This document shows positions 1-29,215 of a stretch of DNA of 64,000 nt, piece after piece. Both the position numbers and the translations under genes were made by a program. The stretch lies in NCBI GenBank assembly GCA_030533445.1, contig CM060069.1, positions 7,125,424 to 7,189,423 of the forward strand, read 5' to 3'. A model generated the notes under the pieces. That model did not search any database. It had not been told where the DNA came from and was given only the letters and a program-made list of their open reading frames with translations. This DNA comes from Cyprinodon diabolis. Lineage: Eukaryota; Chordata; Actinopteri; Cyprinodontiformes; Cyprinodontidae. Each line of letters begins with the position of its first letter. The stretch's first letter is position 1.

Positions 1-89
1 GTTAGATGTTCTAATCCAATAAAATGGATTTCCTCTGAATTCTGCCCAAGAACAATGAGCCAGATCCAAATGCTCCTGAAAAAACAACC

Positions 90-300
90 ACTCCCAGTAA
101 TCCAGGAACAGTTTGCTGGTGATCTGCAGTTACTTTTAGGAAGATGGTGTACCGTCACAAGGCAAAAGTGAGAACAACAGGACCTAAAGTTCAGTCTTGT
201 GGTCAAGTTGGTCTTGTGGTCAGGAAACTTCTCTGATTCTAAATCTATCAGGAAGCTGTGGTCTGTTCTATAGAAGACAGAAAAACAGAAACTAACAACT
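90..300 (+). pseudogene. Tc1/mariner-type transposase remnant
   Basis: Short decayed fragment. Read with frame changes, the plus strand gives pieces resembling the central and DDE regions of Tc1-like transposases: a 'VIQEQF' segment, a 'HKAKV' segment after it, and a 'LWSVL' segment near 275-290. There is no open frame and no inverted repeats were found. The call rests on motif resemblance alone and is tentative. Confidence 0.4.
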
Positions 301-364
301 TCAGGGACTTAAAGAAAGAGAACGGGTCGCCTTTGTTGTGCCATAACTGTGTACTAATCTGATG

Positions 365-612
365 AATGCATCAACGCAGCGTCGCATGGAGGTGATCAGC
401 CTTGGCTCTGCTGAGGTGCAACAGGAGCCACGATAATCGGGTCAGAGGTCACAGCGACATCCAGGCCTCTGAACCACCGTTTTGTCGGTTGGAGTTGTGT
501 GCAGGTGGCATGTCCTGCTGGGAAATGAAGTCAGCATCTCCAAAAAAAAGCCTGTCAGCAGAAGGAATTTCTCAGTGCTTTACTGTAAAACCTATTAGGC
601 CTTTGCAGTTTT
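365..612 (-). pseudogene. Tc1-like transposase C-terminal remnant
   Basis: The minus strand aligns by eye with the C-terminal half of the transposase at 6380-6720 (same order of the 'measure of misfit' words: arginine-rich end, then the region before the second catalytic Asp). It has many substitutions and indels, so it is an old relative of the intron-1 element and not a copy of it. It is not coding. Confidence 0.55.
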
Positions 613-1211
613 CATTATTTCAAAATTTGATTTTGTCCAAAATATTCTGATTTTTTTTAGATAGAACATGTTTATTTGTTTTATCATTGGAGAGCAATAA
701 TCATCAAAATAAAAATGAAGGCAAAAATGAAGCACTCCATGTTATGCTCATTGAGTCTATATAACATAGATTTAACTTTCTGAAATAAGTCACAATATAT
801 ACTGTATTAGTTTTACTGACATTCTTTTTTTTTGTACCTAAATATGATCAAATGACCTGAAGCCTCGAACTAAATCCAATAAACAAGATTTTTAAATTGG
901 AATTCACAGCTTCTGCACATCAATTCTGACTGATTTGTTTTATTGGAAACATAGAGATAAAAAACAGGCTTTAGATGTGAAAAGCTGGTTGACATAAAAC
1001 CTACCGACCAGCATCTGTGGAAGGAGTAATGTAATCACGTTTAACGCGGTTCTATGGCTCTATCATCCAAGAACAACATAATATGTAGAATTTTACATGT
1101 TTTACATCATGTGACAAAACGTGAGCAAATTTAGACGGTATAAAAATGTTTGCCATGCTCCTACCTCAATGTGGAATTTTATTCCTCACCACATGTTCTC
1201 TAAGATACGTG
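613..1211. other. AT-rich intergenic stretch, nothing recognised
   Basis: No open frame of note, no tandem repeat and no terminal inverted repeat were seen between the Tc1 relic and the hAT-like element. Confidence 0.5.
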
Positions 1212-1219
1212 GTCTTAAG

Positions 1220-2989
1220 CAGGGGCGCAACTACATATTTTTGAGGTGGATGTGAAAACACATAATCGGCGCCCCCCCCACCTCCCCCACCCCCCGTACA
1301 GTAACCAATCTCGTTCAACTTTCTCTCCATTAGACAGTAAACGAAAACAGTATCCTTTGGAAAAACACCTCTTACTTTTCTCTGCTCTTGGATATGGACC
1401 ATCAGAAACTTTTGGTGGGTCATTTTCAACCATGTACTGCCTAAATATGTCCCCCATTTTGTGTGGTAAAGACCATTCAGATGGATCTTCTGAATAAAGC
1501 CTTGTCTCAGCACTCTCCTCTGCAGCCTCTGCTCCTCTCCCTCTTCATCATCTGAACCTCTATGCTCCTCTCCCTCTTCTTCATCATCTGGTCCTCCCTG
1601 CTCCTCTCCCTCATCTGCACCTTTCTGTTCCACATTCTCCCAATTTTCCCAAAAAACACACAATGAGAGATGGTCATCAGAAATTCAAACCATTATGGTA
1701 TATATGTTTTTGCTGCCTCCCTAATGTATTTATTCCCACCTGATGTCTTCACTTGTCTCTTCTATCACCGACCTCATGTCTGTCTCCTTCACCCCTTGTC
1801 TGTGGCGTTCTCCACTAAGTCATATGGTCAAAAAACATTATAAATTAGTTGTAAAAATTGCAGATCTTAATACAGTTTTTAAAAATAATGTTTAAACATT
1901 ATCGATTGGGATTAAGTAGCTGTTCCCTCACTTCCACCTAATATTAGATCAACCTGTTGCTTTCCCCTGTCTGTCCTGATTCTTCCTCTGTCATCTTCTC
2001 TTCTTTCTCTCCATCCTCACAGCTGAATTAAATTAATGTTATGTTAAGCAGGCTTAAAAAATAAAGCAGTCAAACTACAATAAAAATTCATCTTTAAATT
2101 TGAATGATCTTCTTGTTGGATAACAGTTACTGACTGGACACTGCATCTGATCTGACTTATCAGATACATCACAACACCACTGTAGTGATAGTGAATAAAA
2201 CATTTAAGGTTGGTAACATGGGTCACCGAGTCTAAGGGCTATAATGAAACTGGATTAATGTGTCTGATACGCACATAAACTTGTACAACTCATCTTTAAT
2301 TTAAAAAATCAATAATAAGAAATATACATATGACTGAATAAATTGCAGCTGAGCATTGGACCATAGCTGGGCACTGGCCAAGACATTTTAGCTTTCCTGT
2401 GTTAATATTTCACAAGTTTTATTTCGGTCATTCTTACACTTAGTGTGTGGATATGTGTGTGTTACAGGCGTGTGTATCAGATATTCCTAGAAATACGGAA
2501 CAAATCGCGTTCCTTATCGATTCAAAAGGGGACGCAACATTTAACAGCCAAATATGGGGCAACTCCGTATCAGACTAGCTTTATCTAACCTGAATATTTA
2601 CAACCCTCCTGCCCTGTTGTCGATTCACTGACAGAACTTACCTGCTGTCTTTCAACCACATTGAAAGGCTTTTTTTCATCTCGCCAACAACTATATCCTT
2701 CTCCCGTTTTCTTTTTCTGTTTGATGGCGCTCCATCACCAAAAAAAAAAAAAAAAAACACGCCTGAGTGCGCCTCTTAGGGGCGCGTGCGCAAGCCACCT
2801 GTGTGGGAAGGGAGAGCGACAGGAGGAGAGGTGAAGGGGGCGCATAATCAGTGGGGGCGCATCAGAGGGGCACATAATCAGTGCTTTCTCTCTGTTATTG
2901 ATCGTTTTATTAGAGGGGTTTTTGACGCCCCCTCGAGTGCAGCGCCCCTATGCGTTGCATGCGCTGCATACCCGGTTTTTGCGCCACTG
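1220..2989 (-). mobile_element. hAT-like DNA transposon, degraded
   Basis: The element starts CAGGGGCGCAAC and ends GCGCCACTG, giving imperfect inverted ends of the hAT type. It is flanked by an exact 8-bp target duplication, GTCTTAAG, at 1212-1219 and 2990-2997, which is the duplication size known for hAT transposons. Inside, the minus strand carries a transposase relic near 1300-1600. The rest is AT-rich with an A run at 2741-2759. The 1.77-kb length and broken frames mean it cannot move by itself. Confidence 0.8.
1300..1600 (-). pseudogene. hAT transposase N-terminal (TTF-type zinc finger) relic
   Basis: On the minus strand, one frame holds 'LSNGEKVERDWLLY', which resembles the conserved 'NGE..xRxWLxYS' block before the zinc finger of ZMYM1/TTF-type hAT transposases. 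The acidic segment (1500-1640) lies upstream in a different frame. At least one frameshift separates the blocks, and a C-rich run at 1270-1295 replaces the expected cysteine block. Family assignment is by motif only. Confidence 0.45.
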
Positions 2990-3017
2990 GTCTTAAGTTT
3001 GTTCTGCTGTGTGATTA

Positions 3018-3367
3018 TAACATTCAGAGCTTGTCTGACTGGCTGTGTGTTTCCTGGATGGGGACTTTTACAGGTGCTTTTCTCTGCTTCTGTCTCCTTG
3101 AACCCCAGTCAGCCTCAGCAGATGGCCGCTCACACTGAGCCTGGTTCTGCTGGAAGTTTCTTCCTGATAAAAGGGAGTTTTTCCTCTCCACTGTCGCTAC
3201 AAGCATGCTTAATGTGAGGGATTGCATTCAAGTCAATGAATCAACTGGTTTTCCTTAGATAGAAAACTTTGAATCAATCTGACTGGATGATCTGGTGAAC
3301 TTTAAAGTGCCTTGAGATGACATGTGTTGTGGATCGGCGCTATGGAAATAAACTGAATTGAAATTGA
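3018..3367 (+). mobile_element. L2/CR1-clade LINE 3' tail, 5'-truncated
   Basis: Matches the 3' untranslated end of the LINE at 57552-59654 from the 'GGCTGTGTGTTTCCTGGA' block through to the terminal 'AATAAACTGAATTGAA'. It has no coding part. The 5' truncation is typical of target-primed reverse transcription. It lies only about 20 bp beyond the 3' duplication of the hAT-like element. Confidence 0.85.
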
Positions 3368-4008
3368 ACATTGATCGTATTCCTGTCGCTCTCTCTAATT
3401 TTATAAACAAGCCCTTTTGGCCTGGTCACTGATTTTCAAACATTATTGTTCTAATAGTTATTTTCTTTGGAATAACAAAGATATATGCTATAAGAAAAAA
3501 TCTGTTTTTTGATGATATTACACTGGTAAGTCAACTGTACAATGAACTAGGAAACCTCTTTTATTTTCAAATGTGCCATTTTAGGATTCCTATAAGCCCA
3601 AAACAGTTTGCTATTGTTTTTTATGCTATTCCACCAGGTGTTATAATGTAATTTAAAGGTTAGACATCTCTGTTCTCTGAAGGCCCAAGACCTCTACCTG
3701 ATCCAACTGATACTTATGTATGTAGACCGTGTTTTCAACCCAGATCTCCTAAAAATAACAAACATATTCGCACTTTATTCCAAGATAACTGCATCTCAAT
3801 TCCTTGTGTAATATCAGTGTGGTCTCAGAAGTATGTTGGAACAAAATGTAGTCTCTACCCAATCAATGTTTTATAGTAAACAAGGTTAAAATGGTTTCCT
3901 TTAAGATTATTCACTGCTGTTACCCAGTAAAGTCATTTTTGATTAAATATAAAAATGACATTGATACCACTTTCACTTTCTGTAACATTTACTCTGAGTC
4001 TGTCTCTC
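3368..4008. other. AT-rich intergenic sequence, nothing recognised
   Basis: No gene, repeat boundary or inverted repeat was identified here. Confidence 0.5.
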
Positions 4009-4240
4009 TTTTTTTTTTTTACAGTGTCCTGTCTGGCAATGTGGCAATAAGAATAATTGTCTTGATGGCAAAAAGAGCCCAACAGATTTTACTTTCACAA
4101 GTGGAGCAGTACGGCTATCGCCATAGTGGGCCGCTTGATTTATGCATATAAATAGCCTTATTATGATTATGCAGGGAGTTTTACAGATTATATGAACACT
4201 GCAATGTAATTAGGACAGGAAAGGAAAAACAGAAAAAAAG
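4009..4240 (-). mobile_element. 3' end of poly(A) retroposon (inverted copy)
   Basis: A T run at 4009-4020 is followed by a sequence that is the reverse complement of 22085-22284, matching over about 180 bp with scattered changes. Because the poly(A) run sits at the same place relative to the shared sequence in both copies, this is the 3' end of a retroposed element on the minus strand. The hairpin that is perfect in the other copy is partly eroded here (4100-4135). Confidence 0.75.
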
Positions 4241-5154
4241 GAGATAACAATAAAACACCTTTCTGTCTCCCACCTTGTTTGGTCCTGTGAGTACACCAGG
4301 CGTCTATGGCAAGGTATTTGTCACTTCATTCTATACAATATTTATGACAAATTCGAACCTTATTTTTCTAGGATGTTTACTTGGAATAATTTATTTATTT
4401 TGAATTTATTTTGAATTTATTACAGGAAATAGAAAATAACTTTCTGACCATTTCTTTTTTTTTTTCTTCTTTTGCTTCTGTTGGCCAAGTTTTAGTCTCA
4501 CAAATGTAAAATTATTATGACCAAACCCTCATATATCTCTTTTTTAAAGGGATCAACAATTTATTTTTCTACATTGTCCTTTTCCAATAACGAAAAGGCT
4601 GTTAAAACATCATCTCTATGCTCTAAATTCATAATATTTATGTAATCCCTTTATATGCTTCTATCACTTTTACTATTTTTACGTTTATTCAGTTATTTTT
4701 ATTTAGTATTACTATTTTTGTTTAAACCCCTGCCGATTCTTCATTAGAAATTGTACTTATTTCTTCTTGTAGTACAAAAAATTTTCTGATAAAAATAAAA
4801 AAAAAAATCTCTGCCATCTACAGTACCATGACCATGACACTGTTGTTTCCAGTCGGAACTATTTTGATAACCCACCGGTGGTGCAGCACAGCTGTTTCCG
4901 CCTGCCTCAGTGTATATGGAAGTTCTGCGGGTAGTTTTTTTACTTACAGGAGAGATGCGCTGATGAGTACAGTTGCCTTTTAACATCCAACGATTCAAAT
5001 GTCTTTTTATATATATATATGAAAAATCTTAAGATAATATATGTTACAAATAATTATTTAAAGACAAACACACACTTGATTTAGATTTTTTACACGATTG
5101 TTATGTATGAAGTTTAACTTTAATAAGCGCGAGGTTTAGGTCTGCCAGAGGGAA
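4241..5154. other. Upstream flank of polm, promoter not resolved
   Basis: This 0.9-kb stretch precedes the polm start codon. It is AT-rich, with more balanced composition at about 4820-4990. No TATA box at a convincing distance and no CpG island were seen. A 5' untranslated exon could lie here but has no support in the sequence alone. Confidence 0.3.
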
Positions 5155-24661
<19,507 letters not shown>

Positions 24662-24966
24662 AGCATCGATGCAGACGGCCGAGCTGGAGGCTAAATGTGG
24701 AGCGGTTCTGTTTTCAGGGTTCTGACTCCTTTTCTCTGTTTTATTTTATTATTTTTTTTGTCTAGGTAGCAAATTCCTCCGTTTAGGTCAGGGTCCTGGA
24801 GCTTTTTTTTTTTTTTTTGAAAGTTTTTTTTTTATAATTTTTCCAAATAATACAGTGTGGTACGAAAGTACATGTGTATTTTTACACTTTAAAACATAAA
24901 ATACAAAACACAAACAACAGAGTGATTTCAAGAGTATGAGAGGTACAGGTTCCAGACTTTGAGAGT

Positions 24967-25001
<35 letters not shown>
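24967..25001. repeat. Homopolymer of 35 G
   Basis: Uninterrupted G run 0.3 kb after the polm stop codon. Such a run is mutable and hard to sequence, so its length may be inexact. It could form G-quadruplexes on the plus strand. Confidence 0.97.
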
Positions 25002-25002
<1 letters not shown>

Positions 25003-25099
25003 ATAATTGCATCATTAGTGGTACAGGTTTCCAACCTTTAGTGCTCCCTGGAGCTTTTTTAAAAAAAATTGAAAAAGATGGATTTTGTTTGTTTTATTC

Positions 25100-25295
25100 C
25101 AAAAAAAAAAAAGAAAATTAAAAACCATCCCCTGGACTTTGTTTCCAAGTTTTGAAGATGTTTCGCTTCCCATCCAGGAAGCTTTTGCAATTCATCCAAA
25201 TCTTGGAAACAAAGTCCGGTGGATTGTTTTTAATTTGCTTTTTTTTTTGAAGGATTATGACCTGGATGACTGAGAATCTTCACCAGCGTTTGTTT
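25100..25295. mobile_element. Penelope-like end fragment, inverted repeat
   Basis: Left arm contains 'TGGACTTTGTTTCCAAG', right arm 'CTTGGAAACAAAGTCC', with 'GATGACTGAGAATCTTCACC' at the outer right end. Shares these words with 45777-46172 and 61811-61965. In fish they occur at the ends of Penelope-like retroelements; that attribution is from memory. Confidence 0.55.
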
Positions 25296-25374
25296 TAATA
25301 TGCTGTGCACGAGATCAAACATTCCTTCTGTTTTTCAGTGCTGTAAAAACTTGTACAATGAATACATTTATACA

Positions 25375-25380
25375 ATTAAA
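25375..25380 (+). terminator. polm: Possible polm polyadenylation signal (ATTAAA)
   Basis: ATTAAA about 715 bp after the stop; no AATAAA was seen between. A 3'UTR ending here would include the poly-G run and a hairpin, so an earlier non-canonical signal is equally possible. Confidence 0.3.
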
Positions 25381-25399
25381 TTAAAAAAATTCTGTATTT

Positions 25400-25830
25400 G
25401 AAGATTTTCCTCACAGCCTGCAGCACCCATTACGGTGCCAGGCAGGTGGCTGTTCTAAACAAAGCGGCGGTGTTTGGCTCAGGATCCCAAAGGGAAAAAG
25501 AAAGATAGCTGATGAGAACAGAGGATTTAAAGAAGAACGAAGCGAATCTTTTGCTTTCATTATCAATTCGGAACGATTGCCTGCATGTTCGCTTTGGAAT
25601 GAGAAGTTGTCAAATAATGAAAAGAGTAATTTGGAAAGGCATTTCCAGGGAAGGCTGCTAAATATACAGTTGGGAGGGAGAGAAAAGTGCGATTGCAGAA
25701 CTTCTGGATAAATTAGAGCAGAGCAAAGATAGATTAATGAAGTGGATTTCATCTCCAAACTGCACTGCTGCTGCTAGTTTGGTTGCAAGCATAGAAAACC
25801 GTTCATAGATCAAACAGGTAGCGCTCTGAT
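25400..25830. promoter_or_regulatory. Candidate conserved noncoding element
   Basis: Non-repetitive, balanced composition in an AT-rich repeat-laden region, with transcription-factor-like words (AACAAAG at about 25460, CAGGTGG at 25443, GATTAATGA at about 25733). No splice pattern or family protein was recognised in any frame. It could be an enhancer; this is inference from composition only. Confidence 0.25.
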
Positions 25831-25889
25831 GCTCCAGGATAAACATTTAATCATGAATGCTTATCATATATTTAAACCTATGTAGTCCT

Positions 25890-26025
25890 TTTTCTATAGT
25901 GGCCTATAGTGAGCCCGTGTTTCCATACGAGGCTTATTGAAGACTTTTACTTTTTTGCGGCTCAGGGCAGATTTGTTTTTTAGTCCAATGTGGCTCTTTG
26001 AGCATTTTTTGTTGCTGACCCCTGA
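25890..26025. mobile_element. hAT-like terminal fragment
   Basis: Ends 'TTGCTGACCCCTG', the usual right terminus of a fish hAT family, preceded by 'GCGGCTCAGGGCAG...GTGGCTCTTTGAGCA'. A left terminus of the same kind is at 29366, but the orientation shows it belongs to another copy. Confidence 0.5.
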
Positions 26026-26930
26026 TTTAGATTATTCTTACAAACAAATGGATGTAAACAAACTGGTTCAATCCTAATGTTGCATCTATCAAAGCTAAGC
26101 TTTAACAGCTTTTGAAGAAACATTATTTGTTTCTCCAGAAGCAAATCTCCATTTTAATGGAGATTTGGATCATCTGCAGTTACATTGATAAAAGAAACAG
26201 TTTGATCCAGTTTGATGAACGTCTGTTTTTCTGTTTTATCTGTTCAGCTGCAATTTTTTTCCCCCTAGTTTTCATCAATGAAGGGATGAAAATCCGAAAC
26301 ATTGAATATGTCATGAAGCTGTTAAAATATGTCTTCTTTCTTATCAACATGCAGATCAATGAGCGTGGAAGCTCAGAACAAAAGGAACGAAACGCTTTGC
26401 AGTTTATTTAAATGTCTTTAGATTTGATTTGCTGAAATAAATAATATAAAAGCATTAAACAGATTATATCCTTTAAAAATATAAGAACTTCTCTGCAAAA
26501 CTCTTATGTTAGTATGTTTCTACCTGCTCAGTTGCATCATTTTACTAAACATCCTGGTTAAGAAACAATGCAGTCAAATCCAATTTAGTTCTCTATCTTC
26601 GTAAACCAGCAGATTGCATCCAGTCACTGAGCTGCAGCATTTGCTCCTCCTGGATGGACCAGTTATGATTGATTGATTGACTCACAGTGGAGAAATGTGC
26701 CCGTTTAATCAGAAGAAGGTGCTGAAAGAGAGAAAAGGTCATGTTAGCAGTTTGACCACTGATGCAAAAGTTTTCTTCATTGAGTTCAGGTTGGAGGAAA
26801 GCCGAGGTGCTGCAGCAGCATCTCTGCATCAGGATGATGATCCTCAATATGCTGGAGATTGAAAGCTTCTCTATTTTGCAATTTTTAAGCCTTTAAAGTC
26901 AAATTTTTTTTTCTTTTTGATTTTCTATAC
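26026..26930. other. Intergenic, nothing recognised
   Basis: AT-rich. Short open frames have no family resemblance and no repeat ends were found. Confidence 0.5.
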
Positions 26931-27135
26931 TCTAATAATCCCAGAGGGAAATTACTTCTCTGTATTTAACCCATCCCCTTGGGGAGCAGTGAGCTGTCAT
27001 TGTGCGGCGCCCGGGGAGCAGTGCGGGGGTTAAGGGTCTTGCTCAGGGACCCAGAGTGGCAGTCTGTGGGAGTGGAGGGTCAAACTCACAACCTCAGGAT
27101 TCAAAGCTCTATGCCCTAACCTCTAGGCCCCCACT
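26930..27135. repeat. Interspersed repeat of common fish type
   Basis: Contains 'TCCCAGAGGGAAATTAC', 'CCCATCCCCTTGGGGAGCAG', 'CTTGCTCAGGGACCC' and a tRNA-like 'AGGATTCAAAGC', the word order of a widespread teleost interspersed repeat. A shorter relic seems present at 56385-56450. Class not determined. Confidence 0.5.
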
Positions 27136-28885
27136 CTTCCAAATATAGACAAATGTATGATTAAATGAAACCTCTAGAACTGGCTGGGTTTGATTATTAT
27201 GAAATAAAGTTGTTTTCTTCCAACTCAGAGGAAACAACTTGCATTCAATGTAAAGCCTCTTCTCCTGTCTGGGTGCCGCCCATTTCATGATGTCGCCGTA
27301 TCACAATTCAAGATGGATGCTCGGTGTATTTAACCTTATTCTAGAATACTTTTGGTCTCTTTTTGTATAGGACTATAATGCTCCTTTAACTCTTATCTAG
27401 AATCCTCACCTTGCATCTAAACGCTCACATCACCTTTTCCCTCATCAGAAAAAGGGGCCGTTTGTTCACAGTGAGGTCAAAGCCTGGTTTAAAAGCTCCT
27501 GCATGGAGCCTTCTTATGTTCACAGCCTCCAACCTTTTGTTTTAAACCACTGGGAGGGTTTGCTGCTCAGACAACAGGACTTATGAAGATTACTTAAACA
27601 TGCATGAATCAAGCAAAATGCCACTTGGTGCATTATTTCCATGAAGGAATAGCTTTATAACAGTTAAAAGCAATACATGGGCCCTTTAGGGCTTTAGTTA
27701 CAGCTACAATTTTTTATACACCTGTAAGCTTTTTTATTAATACAATAAAAAAAAGAAAAGCTGATTAAAATTGTATTATAAAACTGTACAATGTTGCACC
27801 AGGCTAGTAGTACTGTTGCTTTACAGCAAGAAGGTTCTGGGGTCTTTCTGCATGGAGTTAGCATGTTTGCAATCTAATGGAAATAAATCCCTCCATATTT
27901 TTGGACTTTGTTTGTGTGAATCTGTGAATATTTGTTTGATTCTTAATTGTCAATCTAAAGCACAGCTGCACTTCAATTAAAAACTAAAAACCTTCTGATC
28001 AATAAAGAGCAGATGAATGTGTCCAAGGGGTAAAAAGCGAAAAGACATGAACATTTTTGACAGTTATCTTCTGCAGGAACCCAGTGACGCTGAAATAGGG
28101 CAGAATAAGAAGCAGGTGTGATTCAGTGAAATGAAGGTTTCTGTGGTTTCAGTGTGTGAGTTTCCTACAGCTCACTTCACCGCTGCACATGTTGACAGTG
28201 GGAGGTTTTTATGTCTTAAAACTGTCATTAAGTGACTCTGCCCACAAACACACCTGTGTCAAAGTTGCATCTTTTCAGGATCGTCTTCATCGGTTTATCT
28301 GCTTGTCTGCAGAGAACAAACACAACATTTTCCTCTTTCTAGTTCTGTAACCACCTACAGAATAAAGGAGCCCTATGGGCAGCTTCTGATTCTGCAGCTG
28401 ATCATAGCGATCATGCACCAGATTGGAGTCTTCCAGGTTTTTACTTTACTGTATTTGACACATGTGAGCTTTATAATATGGGTGTAGTTCAAGCTTTTAT
28501 ATACTGTTGTGATGTAAATTTTGTTTTAATATTGTTGCAAACAAAGAACAAGTTGTGGAAATTTGAAAAACAAAATGTTACCCAGAATGAAGCTTAGAAA
28601 ATAGTTTTTACCGCTTGATGCCTGTTGTGCCAAATATGAAAAAAAATTATTAAATCATGGGAATCAACTACTATAGTGCCTCTTTCATGCTGCTCTTAGT
28701 TAAAAAAAAAAAAAATTCCTGTTGGTGGCTACAGGAAAATATAGTTTGTTTCTTGAAAGCACCTCTGACTTCGTTGACTTAAAAAGAAGAAAAAAAAACT
28801 TTTTTCAAGCAAAAATTTTGAACTGAAATTAAAGATTTTAGCTCCGGATCAGAATATAATATCAATATTGCATGAAAAAAAGCAT
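27136..28885. other. Intergenic; balanced segment 27220-27560
   Basis: 27220-27560 is non-repetitive with moderate GC and a palindrome-like 'ATTCTAGAAT' word, and may be conserved noncoding sequence. The rest is AT-rich, with a short dispersed-repeat copy (28520-28610). Confidence 0.3.
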
Positions 28886-29000
28886 AGGCAGTTCTAGATG
28901 GGGGCCAACAGGGGCCAGTGCCCCTTTAGAACTGGTCCTGACCCCTGCCATGATGGCCCCTGTACTGAAAATAATGCAACATTTTTAAAACAATACTTTT
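28886..29000 (+). mobile_element. GGCAGTTCTAGA-type DNA element, truncated
   Basis: Starts ATAGGCAGTTCTAGATGGGG and continues with 'GGGGCCAGTGCCCCT', like the elements at 47175-47880 and 56982-59778. Only about 110 bp remain. Confidence 0.6.
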
Positions 29001-29215
29001 TTTTTTTTTTATATGTGTATATTACCTTGATTTTTGAGTAGGTAGGTAAGAGAAATTGCAGATGGAATAAAATGATTTATGCTTGAAATTAGACAAAAAA
29101 AGGTCAAAGTATGTAATTTTCTAGTTTTAATGGTCAAAATGACAAAATATCTGCTCAAATTAAGGCGAATACACAGATTTTAACACTTTTCTAGATCAGT
29201 TTTTACAGTGTAATA
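29000..29215. mobile_element. Fold-back MITE (CACTGCAAA family), degraded
   Basis: Shares order and words ('TTTTTGAGTAGGTAGGTAAG', 'GCAGATGGAATAAAATGAT', 'TGCTCAAATTAAGGCGAA') with 11216-11516 and 62790-63068, with more changes. Confidence 0.5.

Noticed and set aside
402..650. 82-codon plus-strand frame
   Set aside because: It is the antisense shadow of a decayed Tc1-like transposase.
1166..1663. 165-codon acidic protein
   Set aside because: It runs across the end of an hAT-like element and a C-rich run; the recognisable transposase block is in another frame, so this frame is not a gene.
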